Made by a program: the position numbers and the translations under genes. A model generated the notes under the pieces. That model had not been told where the DNA came from, did no database searches, and saw only the letters and a list, made by a program, of their open reading frames with translations. From Streptomyces coeruleorubidus (GTDB taxonomy: Bacteria > Actinomycetota > Actinomycetes > Streptomycetales > Streptomycetaceae), in the NCBI RefSeq assembly GCF_028885415.1, contig NZ_CP118527.1, positions 248,001 through 312,000 on the forward strand: a stretch of DNA of 64,000 nucleotides. Reading direction: 5' to 3'. Below are positions 43,446 through 53,073 of the stretch, piece by piece. Numbering within the stretch: position 1 is the stretch's first letter; each line of letters starts with the position of its first letter.

Positions 43446-45872
43446 GTGTCGCTCTTCACTCGCTCCCAACAGCAATCGGGCACGACCGGGAGCGGGGCGG
43501 AACCGGATGACGATACCGGCGCGGCGGGGCCGGGCGGCGGGACGGCGACGGTGGATTCCGACGGTGGCGCGGCGACGGTGGATTCCGACGGCGACATGGC
43601 CGCGGCGGAGTCGGACGCGGACGCGGACGCGGCAGGCCCGGACCGCGACGCCGACGCGGCGGAACGGGACAGCGGCACGGACCCCGCGGAACCGGAGGGC
43701 GACGTCGGCACGGCAGGCCCGAAAGGCGACGCCGGCACGGTGCAACCGAACGGCAACGCGACCCCGACCGACGCGGACGACTGCACGGACACGGCGGGAC
43801 CGGCCGGTGGTACGGCTGCGGCGGATTCCGACAGCGGCACGGCCGCGGCGGAGTCGGACGCGGACGCGGCAGGCCCGGACCGCGACGCCGACGCGGCGGA
43901 ACGGGACAGCGGCACGGACCCCGCGGAACCGGAGGGCGACGCCGGCACGGCAGGCCCGAAAGGCCACGCCGCCATGACAGAACCAGGCAGCGACACGACC
44001 CTGTCGGACGCAGACGGCAACACCGGCACGGCAAGCCCGGACGGCGACGCCGCCACGACGGAACCACACAGCGACACAGCCCCGGCGGACGCGGACAGCG
44101 GCGCCGCCGCAGCGGACCCCGGCCGTGACACCGACACGACGCCCCCCGCCCATGCCCCTGCCGCGCGAGAAAAAGGTGACGACGCCGTTGAGGGGGCGGC
44201 TGCGGTGTCGGACAGGGCGAGGTCCGGCTGGTTCGCGTGGCGGCGGCGTTGTCCCCGGGCGGCGCGCGGCGTCAGCGTGGGGACGACCGTGCTGGCCGGT
44301 GCGCTCGTGGTGTTCGCACTCTTGCTGCCGAACCGGATGGAGCGGATCGAGTTCGCCTCGTTCGTCCGTATCCCCGCCGAGGGCGTGCTGCTCGCGGGTC
44401 TGCTGCTCGCGCTGCCGCCGAGGCCCCGGCGGATCATGGCGGTCGTCTCGGGCGTGTTCCTCGGGCTGGTCACGGTCCTGAAGTTCGTCGACATGGGCTT
44501 CTACCAGGTGCTGGCCCGGCCCTTCGACCTGGTCCTGGACTGGATTCTCATCGAGCACGCCACGGACTTCCTCCGGGAGACGTTCGGCCGTACCGGGCAG
44601 GTGCTGGCCGTGATCGGGGTGATCGTGCTGCTCGTCGCGGTGCTGGTCCTCACGACCCTCGCCGTGGTGCGGCTGACGAACCTGATGGTCCGGCACCGTC
44701 CCGTCGCCGCCCGTACGACGCTGATCCTCGGCACGGCGTGGATCACCTGCATGACTCTGGGCGTGCAGATCGGCACCGTGCCGATCGCCACCAAGGGCAA
44801 CGCGGAGTTCCTCGGCAACCGGGTGGACCAGGTGCGGGCCGGTCTGAGGGACGCGCGGGTCTTCGAGAAGCAGGCCGCCGTGGACGCCTTCGCGAAGACA
44901 CCGCCGGACCAGTTGCTCACGGGGCTGCGCGGCAAGGACGTCCTGTTCACCTTCATCGAGAGCTACGGCCGGGTCGCCATCGACGACCCGGCGATGGCGA
45001 AGCAGACCGACGCGGTACTCAAGGAGGGCACCGCTTCACTCAAGGCGGCCGGGTTCGAGTCGCGCAGCGGCTGGTTGCAGTCGCCGGTGACCGGCGCCGG
45101 CAGCTGGCTCGCCCACTCGACCTTCCTGTCCGGTCTGTGGATCAAGAACCAGCAGCGGTACCGCAGCCTGACCACCAGCGACCGTATGACGCTGACCAAC
45201 TACTTCCGCAAGACCGGCGCCTGGCGGACCGTCGGCATCGTCCCGGGCGTGCGACGGGCCTGGCCGGAGGGGAAGTACTTCGGCCTGGACCACATCTATG
45301 ACTCGGAGCGCCTCGGCTACCACGGCCCGTACTTCAGCTGGACGCCCGTGCCCGACCAGTTCAGCATGGAGGCCTTCCAGCGCCTGGAGCACGGCAAGAA
45401 GGACCGTGAGCCGATCATGGCGGAGATCATCCTGGCCTCCAGCCACAACCCCTGGTCGCCCATCGCCCGCATGATCGACTGGGAGGACCTCGGCGACGGT
45501 TCGGTGTTCCACCAGATCAAGAAGGAGGGCACCGACCCCACGGAGGTCTGGAAGGACCCGGAGAAGGTGCGCACCGAGTACCGGCGTGCCATCGAGTACT
45601 CGATCCGGAGCCTGACCGAGTGGGTCGAGCGCTACGGCGACGAGGACACGGTGCTCGTCTTCCTCGGCGACCACCAGCCGGTGCCGACGGTAACCGCCGG
45701 GGACACCGGCAAGGACGTGCCGATCACGATCGTCGCCCACGACAAGAAGGTCCTGGACCGGGTCGCCGACTGGGGCTGGACCGACGGCATCAAGCCGGCC
45801 CCGGACGCGCCCCGGTGGGGCATGGACAAGTTCCGCGACCGTTTCATGACGGCGTACGGTCCGCAGGGCTGA
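43446..45872 (+). CDS. LtaS-like membrane sulfatase-fold protein with low-complexity N-terminus
   Basis: An 808-residue membrane protein. GTG 43446 has GAAGGA at good distance; ATG 43413 is the alternative. Residues 10-240 are an acidic Asp/Ala/Gly/Thr-rich tail with a duplicated block. About five transmembrane helices follow (VGTTVLAGALVVFALLLPNR, IPAEGVLLAGLLLALPP, VSGVFLGLVTVLKFVDMGFY). Then comes an extracellular sulfatase/phosphoglycerol-transferase domain with VLFTFIESYGRVAIDD (metal and catalytic region), WLAHSTFLSGLW, SSHNPWSP and VLVFLGDHQPVPTV. A cell-envelope polymer role is inferred. Confidence 0.87.
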   Translation: MSLFTRSQQQSGTTGSGAEPDDDTGAAGPGGGTATVDSDGGAATVDSDGDMAAAESDADADAAGPDRDADAAERDSGTDPAEPEGDVGTAGPKGDAGTVQPNGNATPTDADDCTDTAGPAGGTAAADSDSGTAAAESDADAAGPDRDADAAERDSGTDPAEPEGDAGTAGPKGHAAMTEPGSDTTLSDADGNTGTASPDGDAATTEPHSDTAPADADSGAAAADPGRDTDTTPPAHAPAAREKGDDAVEGAAAVSDRARSGWFAWRRRCPRAARGVSVGTTVLAGALVVFALLLPNRMERIEFASFVRIPAEGVLLAGLLLALPPRPRRIMAVVSGVFLGLVTVLKFVDMGFYQVLARPFDLVLDWILIEHATDFLRETFGRTGQVLAVIGVIVLLVAVLVLTTLAVVRLTNLMVRHRPVAARTTLILGTAWITCMTLGVQIGTVPIATKGNAEFLGNRVDQVRAGLRDARVFEKQAAVDAFAKTPPDQLLTGLRGKDVLFTFIESYGRVAIDDPAMAKQTDAVLKEGTASLKAAGFESRSGWLQSPVTGAGSWLAHSTFLSGLWIKNQQRYRSLTTSDRMTLTNYFRKTGAWRTVGIVPGVRRAWPEGKYFGLDHIYDSERLGYHGPYFSWTPVPDQFSMEAFQRLEHGKKDREPIMAEIILASSHNPWSPIARMIDWEDLGDGSVFHQIKKEGTDPTEVWKDPEKVRTEYRRAIEYSIRSLTEWVERYGDEDTVLVFLGDHQPVPTVTAGDTGKDVPITIVAHDKKVLDRVADWGWTDGIKPAPDAPRWGMDKFRDRFMTAYGPQG
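43599..43970 (+). repeat. Duplicated block in the low-complexity N-terminus
   Basis: A 135-bp block (43599-43733) recurs at 43842-43970 with one 6-bp deletion and only a few changes. It encodes AAAESDADADAAGPDRDADA and on to AEPEGDVGTAGPKG. Both copies start GCCGCGGCGGAGTCGGACGC. The same frame is kept, so the disordered tail has grown by duplication. Confidence 0.8.
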
Positions 45873-46557
45873 GGAACTCCGCCACGGCCGCGAGGAACTC
45901 CTCGGGCCGTGCCTCGTGGACCAGATGTCCGGCGTCGATGGTGACGCGCCGGGCATCGGGAAGCAGTTCGGCGAGGGCGGCGACCTGCTCCTGGGGGATC
46001 AGGCTCGTCGGCCCGCCGCCGATCAGCAGCGTGGGCATGGTGATCCGCCCCATGTGGTCCCACCACATGGGATCCGGGGCGTTGCGCTGTTCGTCGGTGG
46101 CGAGGATCATCGCCCAGTCGAACGGCAGGTCCCCGCCGGGGTGTTCGGCGGGCGGGCGCGGCGGGTCCAGCGGGAAGGGCGCGGGTACGTCCTCCAGGAC
46201 GAGCCCCCGTACGAGGCGCGGGCTGTGCTGGGCGAGCAGGCAGGCGACGGCGCCGCCGAGCGAGTGGCCCACGACGTCGGCGCGGGCGATGCCGAGCGCG
46301 GCGAGGAAGGCGAGCACGTCGTCGCGCATGGCCTCGTAGGCGTATTCGCCGGGCCAGTCGCTGCGGCCGTGCCCGCGCAGGTCGGGGGCGTACACCCGGC
46401 GGGGTCCGGCGGCCAGGGCGGGGGCGATCTCCGCCCAGTCGGCACCGTCGGCCCCGCGGGCGTGCAGGAGCACGACGGGCGGCGCGTCCTTAGGCCCCCA
46501 GACGCGGTAGGCCAGGGTGATGCCGTTGGCCCGTACGGTGCGCGGTTCGGTGTCCAT
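45844..46557 (-). CDS. Alpha/beta hydrolase
   Basis: A 237-residue hydrolase: GPKDAPPVVLLHARGADGAD (oxyanion strand), APDLRGHGRSDWPGEYAYEA, VVGHSLGGAVACLLAQHSP (nucleophile Ser) and the catalytic His in DAGHLVHEARPEEFL. Substrate is unknown. Its 3' end overlaps the convergent LtaS-like gene by 29 nt. Confidence 0.9.
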   Translation of the reverse strand: MDTEPRTVRANGITLAYRVWGPKDAPPVVLLHARGADGADWAEIAPALAAGPRRVYAPDLRGHGRSDWPGEYAYEAMRDDVLAFLAALGIARADVVGHSLGGAVACLLAQHSPRLVRGLVLEDVPAPFPLDPPRPPAEHPGGDLPFDWAMILATDEQRNAPDPMWWDHMGRITMPTLLIGGGPTSLIPQEQVAALAELLPDARRVTIDAGHLVHEARPEEFLAAVAEFLSPADRTPS

Positions 46558-46618
46558 GCCGGGCACGGTAGCGGGATGACGACCGCGAGTCGGGCGCGCT
46601 CTGCGGACAGCAGAGGAT

Positions 46619-47459
46619 TCAGTCCCGTGCGTGGAAGAAGCGTGCGACGCGTCGCACGAACCACTCCGGGTCGTCCAGCCACGGGTAGTGTCCCGCCCCC
46701 GGCTGCACCGCGAGCTCGGCCGCCGGGAACACCTCGGCCGCGCGCCGGGCCAGGCCGGGACGCGGGCCGCCGTCGACCTCACCGGCGAGGACGAGCACCG
46801 GGGCGGTGACGCGGGCGAGCGCGGTCCGAGTCGTGTCCGGGTCGTAGGCGCCGTCCGCCCCGTAGCGGTCCGCCGCGTCGTCGTTGCTCTCGTCCTCCTC
46901 GCGGTCGGCGTGGGCGCGGGCGGTGTCGTCCAACGGCCGTAGAAGAACGGGATGAACACGGGGTCGAAGTCACCGGTGCCGGACAGCCAGGCCTCGAACG
47001 CCGGGAACGCGTCGGCGAACCAGGGTTGCGACGCGCGCAGCCGGGCCGCGGCCAGCCGGTCCTCGGCCGTCGCCGGCAGGCCCAGCGCCCACGGGGTGGC
47101 GGTGATGAGCGCCAGCCGTGCCAGCCGGTCGGGATACCGAGCCGCGTACAGCATGGCGAGACTGCCGCCCGCCGAGTGGGCGAGCACGTCCATCCGGTCC
47201 AGGCCCAGGTGTCGGCGCAGCGCCTCGACGTCGTCGACGAGCCGGTCGCAGCGGTAGGTCGCCGGATCCTCGGGCACCGCGGACTGTCCTGTGCCGCGCA
47301 GATCGAGGAACACCAGCCGTCGGTGGGCGTCCAGCCCGCCCAGGTTCCCGAGGTACCCGGAGGCGCGCATGGGCCCGCCGGGCAGCACGACCAGCGGCTC
47401 GCCCGTGCCGCGTATGTGGCAGGCGAGCCGGGTCCCGTCCGGGCAGTGAAGATCGGCAT
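46619..47459 (-). pseudogene. Alpha/beta hydrolase (proline iminopeptidase-like), two frame breaks
   Basis: About 280 residues with one base restored near 47443 and near 46930. From ATG 47459 (MPIFT) it reads TRLACHIRGTGEPLVVLPGG, then VFLDLRGTGQSAVPEDPATY, VLAHSAGGSLAMLYAARYPD (nucleophile), VLVLAGEVDGGPRPGLARRA and PGAGHYPWLDDPEWF (His). The RGTGxS element is typical of proline iminopeptidase relatives. Probably functional in the organism; substrate is unknown. Confidence 0.85.
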
Positions 47460-47523
47460 GGCGTCGATCCTCACGTGCTCAGGGGCTTCGGCACAACGGG
47501 TTTCGTCGAGGGGCGGAGTGACG

Positions 47524-49050
47524 TCACCGGGCCGAGGTCGCAGGTCCCGGCTCGCCTCCGAGGGTCGTCCTGAGCTCCCGCTTGAGGATCTTCCCGCTGG
47601 CGTTGCGCGGGAGGCCCTCCACGAACACCACCCGCTTCGGGGCCTTGAAGGGGGCGAGCTTCTCGCGGGTGTGCGCGATGAGTTCCGCCTCGGTGACCTC
47701 GCCGCGTGGGACGACGACGGCTGTGACGGCCTCGATCCAGCGCTCGTCTGGCAGGCCCACGACCGTCGCCTCGGCGACCCGGGGATGGGTGTACAGGGCG
47801 TCCTCGACCTGGCGTGAAGCGACCAGTACGCCACCGGAGTTGATGACGTCCTTCACCCGGTCGACGATCGTGTAGTAGCCGTGCGCGTCCCGTACCGCGA
47901 GGTCGCCGGAGCGGAACCAGCCGTCGCGGAAGGCCTCGGCGGTCTCCTCGGGCTTGTCCCAGTAGCCCTCGCAGAGCTGCGGAGAGCGGTAGACGATCTC
48001 GCCGGGGGTGCCGACCGGTACGTCCTTGCCGTCCTCGTCGACCACCCGCGCGTCGACGAACAGCACCGGACGGCCGCAGGAGTCCATGCGCCCCTTGTGC
48101 TCTTCGGGCGCCAGGACCGTGGCCAGGGGGCCGATCTCGCTCTGTCCGAAGCAGTTGTAGAACGCCAGGTCCGGCAGGCGTTCCTGCAGCCGTTCCAGGA
48201 CGGGGACCGGCATGATCGACGCCCCGTAGTACGCCTTGCGCAGGCCGCTCAAGTCGCGGGTGGCGAAGTCGGGGCGGTTGGACAGGGCGATCCAGACGGT
48301 GGGCGGGGCGAACAGGCTGTCCACGCGGCCTGCTTCGACCAGGTCGAAGAGCCGGTCGCCGTCGGGTGCGTCGAGGATGATGTTCGTCGCGCCGACCGCG
48401 AGGTAGGGCAGCAGGAAGACGTGCATCTGCGCCGAGTGGTAGAGGGGCAGCGAGTGCGCGGGACGGTCGCCCGCACTGAGGTCGAGGGCGGTGATCGCGC
48501 TCAGGTACTCGTGGACCAGGGCCCGGTGCGTCATCATCGCGCCCTTGGGCAGGGCGGTCGTCCCGGACGTGTACAGCAGTTGCACCAGGTCCTCGGTGCG
48601 CGGCTCCGGGCCGTCGTACGCGGGCGCGCCGGTGAGCCGGGCGAGGAGTGAGTCGTCGGCGTCGCGCAGGGGCAACGACCGTACGCCGTCAGGGAGTTGC
48701 CCGGCGAGGTCCGGGTCGGCGAGGACCAGGGCGCTGCCGGACTGGCCGACGATGTACGCGAGGTCGTCGCCGGTCAGGTTCTGGTTGACGGGTACGTGCA
48801 CCAGGCCCGCGCGGGCGCAGGCCAGGAAGGCGATCAGGTAGGCGTCGGAGTTGTGGCCGTACGCGCCCACCCGGTCGCCCGGGGACAGCCCCTGGCCGAG
48901 GAGGACGCTCGCCGCGCGGGAGACGGCGGTGTCCAGTTCGTCGTACGTCCAGGTGCGGTCGCCGTACTCCACCGCGACGCGCGCCGGGGTGCGTCGGGCG
49001 CTGCGCCGCAGGACTGCGTCGACCGTGCTGCCGTGTCCGGGCGTCGTCAT
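47524..49050 (-). CDS. AMP-dependent acyl-CoA ligase (FadD type)
   Basis: A 508-residue ANL-superfamily enzyme. LLYTSGTTALPKGAMMTHRA is the P-loop, FYNCFGQSEIGPLATVLAPE motif A5, SGDLAVRDAHGYYTIVDRVKDVINSGG the hinge region (split here by family blocks), and PRNASGKILKRELR the C-terminal catalytic Lys. ATG 49050 begins MTTPGHGSTVDAVLRRSARR. Third CoA ligase type in the 37-55 kb stretch, but not in a tight operon with the others. Confidence 0.9.
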   Translation of the reverse strand: MTTPGHGSTVDAVLRRSARRTPARVAVEYGDRTWTYDELDTAVSRAASVLLGQGLSPGDRVGAYGHNSDAYLIAFLACARAGLVHVPVNQNLTGDDLAYIVGQSGSALVLADPDLAGQLPDGVRSLPLRDADDSLLARLTGAPAYDGPEPRTEDLVQLLYTSGTTALPKGAMMTHRALVHEYLSAITALDLSAGDRPAHSLPLYHSAQMHVFLLPYLAVGATNIILDAPDGDRLFDLVEAGRVDSLFAPPTVWIALSNRPDFATRDLSGLRKAYYGASIMPVPVLERLQERLPDLAFYNCFGQSEIGPLATVLAPEEHKGRMDSCGRPVLFVDARVVDEDGKDVPVGTPGEIVYRSPQLCEGYWDKPEETAEAFRDGWFRSGDLAVRDAHGYYTIVDRVKDVINSGGVLVASRQVEDALYTHPRVAEATVVGLPDERWIEAVTAVVVPRGEVTEAELIAHTREKLAPFKAPKRVVFVEGLPRNASGKILKRELRTTLGGEPGPATSAR

Positions 49051-49150
49051 GACACATGATCCTCGGTTCACCGCCGGGCGAGGTCAAGAACCGAGGGACT
49101 CAACCCTGCCGCCGTCAGAGGCGTCCGGTGTGATGGTACTGACGTGCGCA

Positions 49151-49165
49151 TGCGGCACATCCGCA
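49151..49165. promoter_or_regulatory. Inverted repeat upstream of the acylase
   Basis: TGCGG-CACAT-CCGCA, 40 nt before the acylase ATG and in the gap divergent from the CoA ligase. Possible operator. Confidence 0.3.
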
Positions 49166-49205
49166 CGCTCAAGTCTCCTTTCCCTCAATGACATTGGAGG
49201 GCACG

Positions 49206-51643
49206 ATGCGCAGCCGCCTGAGACGACTCGTTCTCGGGGCCACGGCCCTGTTCACGGCCGCGTCCGCGTTACCCGCGGCCGCCGCCCCGAGCCAGGGACG
49301 AGCGGAGCAGCACCCGTCCCGCGACGGACTGTCCGCCGTCATCCGCTACACCGAGTACGGCATCCCGCACATCCTCGCGAAGAACTACGCCGACCTGGGC
49401 TTCGGCACGGGCTGGGCGCAGGCCGCCGACGAGGTCTGCACGCTGGCCGACGGGTTCGTGACCCTGCGGGGCGAGCGGTCCCGGCACTTCGGTGCCGACG
49501 CGGCCGCGGCGGCGCCCTCTCCGGGGCCAGGACGAATCTCGCCAGTGACCTGTACTTCCGCGGGGTCCGTGAGACCCGCACGGTGGAGAAGTTGCTCGCC
49601 GAGCCGGCGCCCGTGGGCCCGAGCCGTGAGGTACGGGACATGATGCGCGGCTGGGCGGCCGGTTACAACGCCTGGCTGAAGCAGAAGAAGATCACGGATC
49701 CCGCCTGCGCGGACGCATCCTGGGTCCGCCCGGTCACCGAGCTGGACGTGGCCGCCCGCGGCCTCGCCATCGCATCGATCTCCGGCGAGGGGCGCTTCGT
49801 GGACACGATCACGGCCGCGCAGCCACCGACCGGAGCCGGCACCGCCTCCGGCACCCCCTCCTCCCGGCCCGCCGCCCGCACGCCGGACGCGAAAGCCGTG
49901 GCGAAGGCGGCCGACGAGCTGTGGGGCGACCCCGGCATGGGCTCCAACGCGGTCGCCTTCCGCGGCGACACGACGGCGAACGGCAGCGGCCTGCTGCTGG
50001 GCAACCCGCACTATCCGTGGCAGGGCGGACGCCGGTTCTGGCAGTCGCAGCAGACGATCCCGGGCGAGCTGAACGTCTCCGGTGGCTCTCTGCTCGGCAC
50101 CCCGGCGATCTCCATCGGTTTCAACGCACATGTGGCGTGGAGCCACACCGTCTCGACCGGCATTCCGGCCAACTTCCACCAGCTGACACTGGATCCGGCC
50201 GATCCCACGACGTACCTCGTCGACGGCCGGCCGGAGCGTATGAAGAAGCGGACCGTGACGGTCGCGGTGAAGGACGGCGCGCCGGTCACCCGCACCCAGT
50301 GGTGGACCCGCTACGGCCCCGTCGTCACCTCCCTGAACTCCCAGGTCCCGCTGCCGTGGACCGGTACGACGGCCTACGCCCTGCACGACCCGAACGCCGC
50401 GAACCTCCGCTTCGCCGACACCTCGCTCGGCTTCGGCAAGGCGCGCAGCACGGACGACGTCCTCTCGTCGCTCGCCCGGCACCAGGGCATCCCCTGGGTG
50501 AACACGATCGCGGCCGACCGCGCGGGACATTCCCTCTTCACCCAGTCCCAGGTGCTTCCGCGCATCACCGACGAGTTGGCGGAGCGCTGCTCGACGGCGC
50601 TGGGCAGGACCACGTATCCGGCGTCCGGTATCGCGATCCTCGACGGCTCGCGCGGCGACTGCGCCCTGGGCAGCGATCCCGGCGCGGTGGCGCCGGGCAT
50701 CTTCGGGCCTGCGCGGATGCCGACGCTCAAGGACGCGCCGTACGTGGAGAACTCCAACGGCACCGCGTGGATGACCAACGCCGACCGGCCGATCACCGGA
50801 TACGAGCGGGTCTTCGGCACGGTGGGGACGGAGCTGGGCCTGCGCACGCGCGGCGGGATCGAGGACGTGGCCGCGATGGCGGACCGGGGCCGCCTGACCG
50901 TACGCGACCTGCAACGGCAGCAGTTCGCCAACCGGGTGCCCGCGGGTGATCTCACCGCGGCCGACGTGGCACGGGCCTGCGCCTCGCTGCCCGGCGGCAC
51001 GGCGACGGGGAGCGACGGCAAGGCCGTCGACGTGTCGGAGGCCTGTGGGGTGCTGACGGCGTGGGACCGCACCATGGACACCGGCAGGCGGGGCGCTCTG
51101 CTGTTCGACCGGTTCTGGCGGAAGCTGGAACAGGCGGTGCCGCCGGCCGAGTTGTGGAAGGTGCCGTTCTCGGCGGCGGACCCGGTGCGTACGCCGAACA
51201 CGCTGAACACGGACGCGCCCGGCTTCGCCATCGCCCTCGCCGACGCGGTGGCGGAACTGCGCGCCGCGGGCATCGCGCTCGACGCGCCGCTCGGCGCGCA
51301 CCAGTTCGTCGTCCGCGGTGGTGAGCGCCTTGCGATGCCCGGTGGCTCGGGGAGGCTCGGCGTGTGGAACGTGCTCGAACCGACGTGGAAGGCGGCCCAG
51401 GGCGGCTACACGGAGGTGCCGTTCGGCAGCAGTCACCTCCAGGCGGTGGGCTGGGACGGCAGCCGCTGCCCGGTGGCCCGCACCCTGCTGACGTACTCCC
51501 AGTCGTCGAACCCCGAGTCGCCTCACCACGCCGACCAGACCCGGCTGTTCTCCGGTGAGAAATGGGTGACGTCGCGCTTCTGCGAGAAGGACATCCTGTC
51601 CTCGCCGAAGCTGAAGGTCGTCCGGGCGCACGAGCGCCACTGA
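49206..51643 (+). pseudogene. Secreted penicillin-acylase-type Ntn amidase (AhlM/aculeacin acylase-like), one frame break, TTA codon
   Basis: Exported N-terminal nucleophile hydrolase, 812 residues with one base restored near 49512. Signal peptide MRSRLRRLVLGATALFTAAS (ATG 49206 after GGAGG); codon 22 is TTA (49269-49271). The alpha subunit has YTEYGIPHILAKNYADLGFG; the autocleavage site is in GMGSNAVAFRGD, with Ser as the expected nucleophile; the beta subunit has LLLGNPHYPWQG and GFNAHVAWSHTVST. The family removes acyl chains from lipopeptides (aculeacin A) or acyl-homoserine lactones (AhlM). Substrate unproven. Confidence 0.88.
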
Positions 51644-51655
51644 CCGTGGCTGAGG

Positions 51656-51683
51656 GGGTGCCGCTCCCGGTCGGGCGGCACCC
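51656..51683. terminator. Hairpin between acylase and DUF418 genes
   Basis: GGGTGCCGC (51656-51664) pairs with GCGGCACCC (51675-51683), 10-nt loop, 13 nt after the acylase stop and 13 nt before the convergent DUF418 stop. Confidence 0.6.
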
Positions 51684-51695
51684 TCGTTCATCTCC

Positions 51696-52961
51696 TCACG
51701 CCCGGTCGGCCCGGGTCCCGTACATCAGCCGGCGCAGCACCACTTCGGCGGGCCCCCGGCGGCCGGTCCGTTCCAGTGCGTAGGCTCCGGCCACGGTGAC
51801 CAGCCAGACGGCGAACGCGAAGAGTGCCATGGTCGTGCTGCCCAGGTGGGCGCCGAGGCCGAGTCCCCAGGCGGCCAGCACCGGGGCGAAGAGCAGCGAA
51901 TGGGCGAGGTAGCAGGACAGGGACCGTTTGCCGACGGAGACCACCGCCGTCACCGCCGTCGTGCCGCGGCGGGGCCCGCGGGTGGTCCACCAGTGCGCGA
52001 AGAGGGCGACGGCCGCGACATAGCCGAGGCCCGCGGCGTTGCCGGTGACGTCGCGGAGGGCCGTGAGCGCCCCGGATTCGCTCTGCATGTCGTCCGGCAC
52101 GTGCAGGACGCCGATGTGGGCGAGGGCGGCGGGCAGCGCGCCGAGCCATCCGGCCGCGATGCCGATGACCGCCGTCCGGCGCAGCAACGTGCGGTGGCGG
52201 CCCGGTTCCTCCAGGATGCGGCGGCGCGCGGCCCGGAAGCCGAGCAGGAAGAGGATGTACCCGCCGCCGACGAGGGTCAGCGGGGCGGCGGCGAAGGTGA
52301 CGAACAGGCCGGTCTCAAGCCGGGTGCCCGCCGCGGTGAGCCAGTTCTCCTCGTCCGGTGCGTACGCCTTGAAGCCCGCGTCGGCGTCGGCGTCGCCCAT
52401 CGTGCCCAGCTCGCCCTGGAGCAGCGCGGAGATGACGGGCCCGGCCGTGATGAGCGCCATCAGGGCGATTCCGATCCAGATCCACCACGTCAGAGCGCGT
52501 TCGCCGCGCCGCAGGAAGGCCAGGCCCAGGACGAGACTCAGGACGCCGTAGAAGCCGATGATGTCCCCGGACATCAGCAGTGTGGCGTGCGCCAGGCCGA
52601 TGACGATCAGCCAGAGGCTGCGCCGGCGCAGGACCTTCGCCGCGACGCGCCCGTCCGTGCCGGCGGCGGTCTGGCGGAGGTAGAGCTGCATCATGCCGTA
52701 GCCGAAGAGGAAGGCGAAGAGCGGGTAGATCCGCAGGTCGAGCACCATGATCATGGTGAACTGCACGGCGTGGTCGAGCCACGAGCCGTCCACGGGCTGC
52801 CATCCGGAGGGCCCGCGCCGGGCCGCCCACAGGTGGAAGGCGGTGTTGGACAGCACGATGCCCAGCAGCATGATCCCGCGGGCGAGATCGGGGGCGAGTG
52901 CCCGTTCGCCGGGCCGTACGCCCCCACGCCGCAGCGGTGCCTCTTCGGTCGCGATCGTCAT
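51696..52961 (-). CDS. DUF418 integral membrane protein
   Basis: A 421-residue protein with about ten transmembrane helices. LAPDLARGIMLLGIVLSNT at the start, the LDLRIYPLFAFLFGYGMMQL region, then the C-terminal DUF418 domain (VSVGKRSLSCYLAHSLLFAP). Acyltransferase-3-like superfamily; function unknown. ATG 52961. Confidence 0.87.
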   Translation of the reverse strand: MTIATEEAPLRRGGVRPGERALAPDLARGIMLLGIVLSNTAFHLWAARRGPSGWQPVDGSWLDHAVQFTMIMVLDLRIYPLFAFLFGYGMMQLYLRQTAAGTDGRVAAKVLRRRSLWLIVIGLAHATLLMSGDIIGFYGVLSLVLGLAFLRRGERALTWWIWIGIALMALITAGPVISALLQGELGTMGDADADAGFKAYAPDEENWLTAAGTRLETGLFVTFAAAPLTLVGGGYILFLLGFRAARRRILEEPGRHRTLLRRTAVIGIAAGWLGALPAALAHIGVLHVPDDMQSESGALTALRDVTGNAAGLGYVAAVALFAHWWTTRGPRRGTTAVTAVVSVGKRSLSCYLAHSLLFAPVLAAWGLGLGAHLGSTTMALFAFAVWLVTVAGAYALERTGRRGPAEVVLRRLMYGTRADRA

Positions 52962-53073
52962 GGCTTCACGCTAGGAAGGCGGGGCCCGGCCGGACATCGG
53001 CCGGAGGGCGAGCGGGCGCCGACCAAAGGATGACCCCCGTGCCCGCCCGTGCGACCAAAGCCGCACCGCCGCC

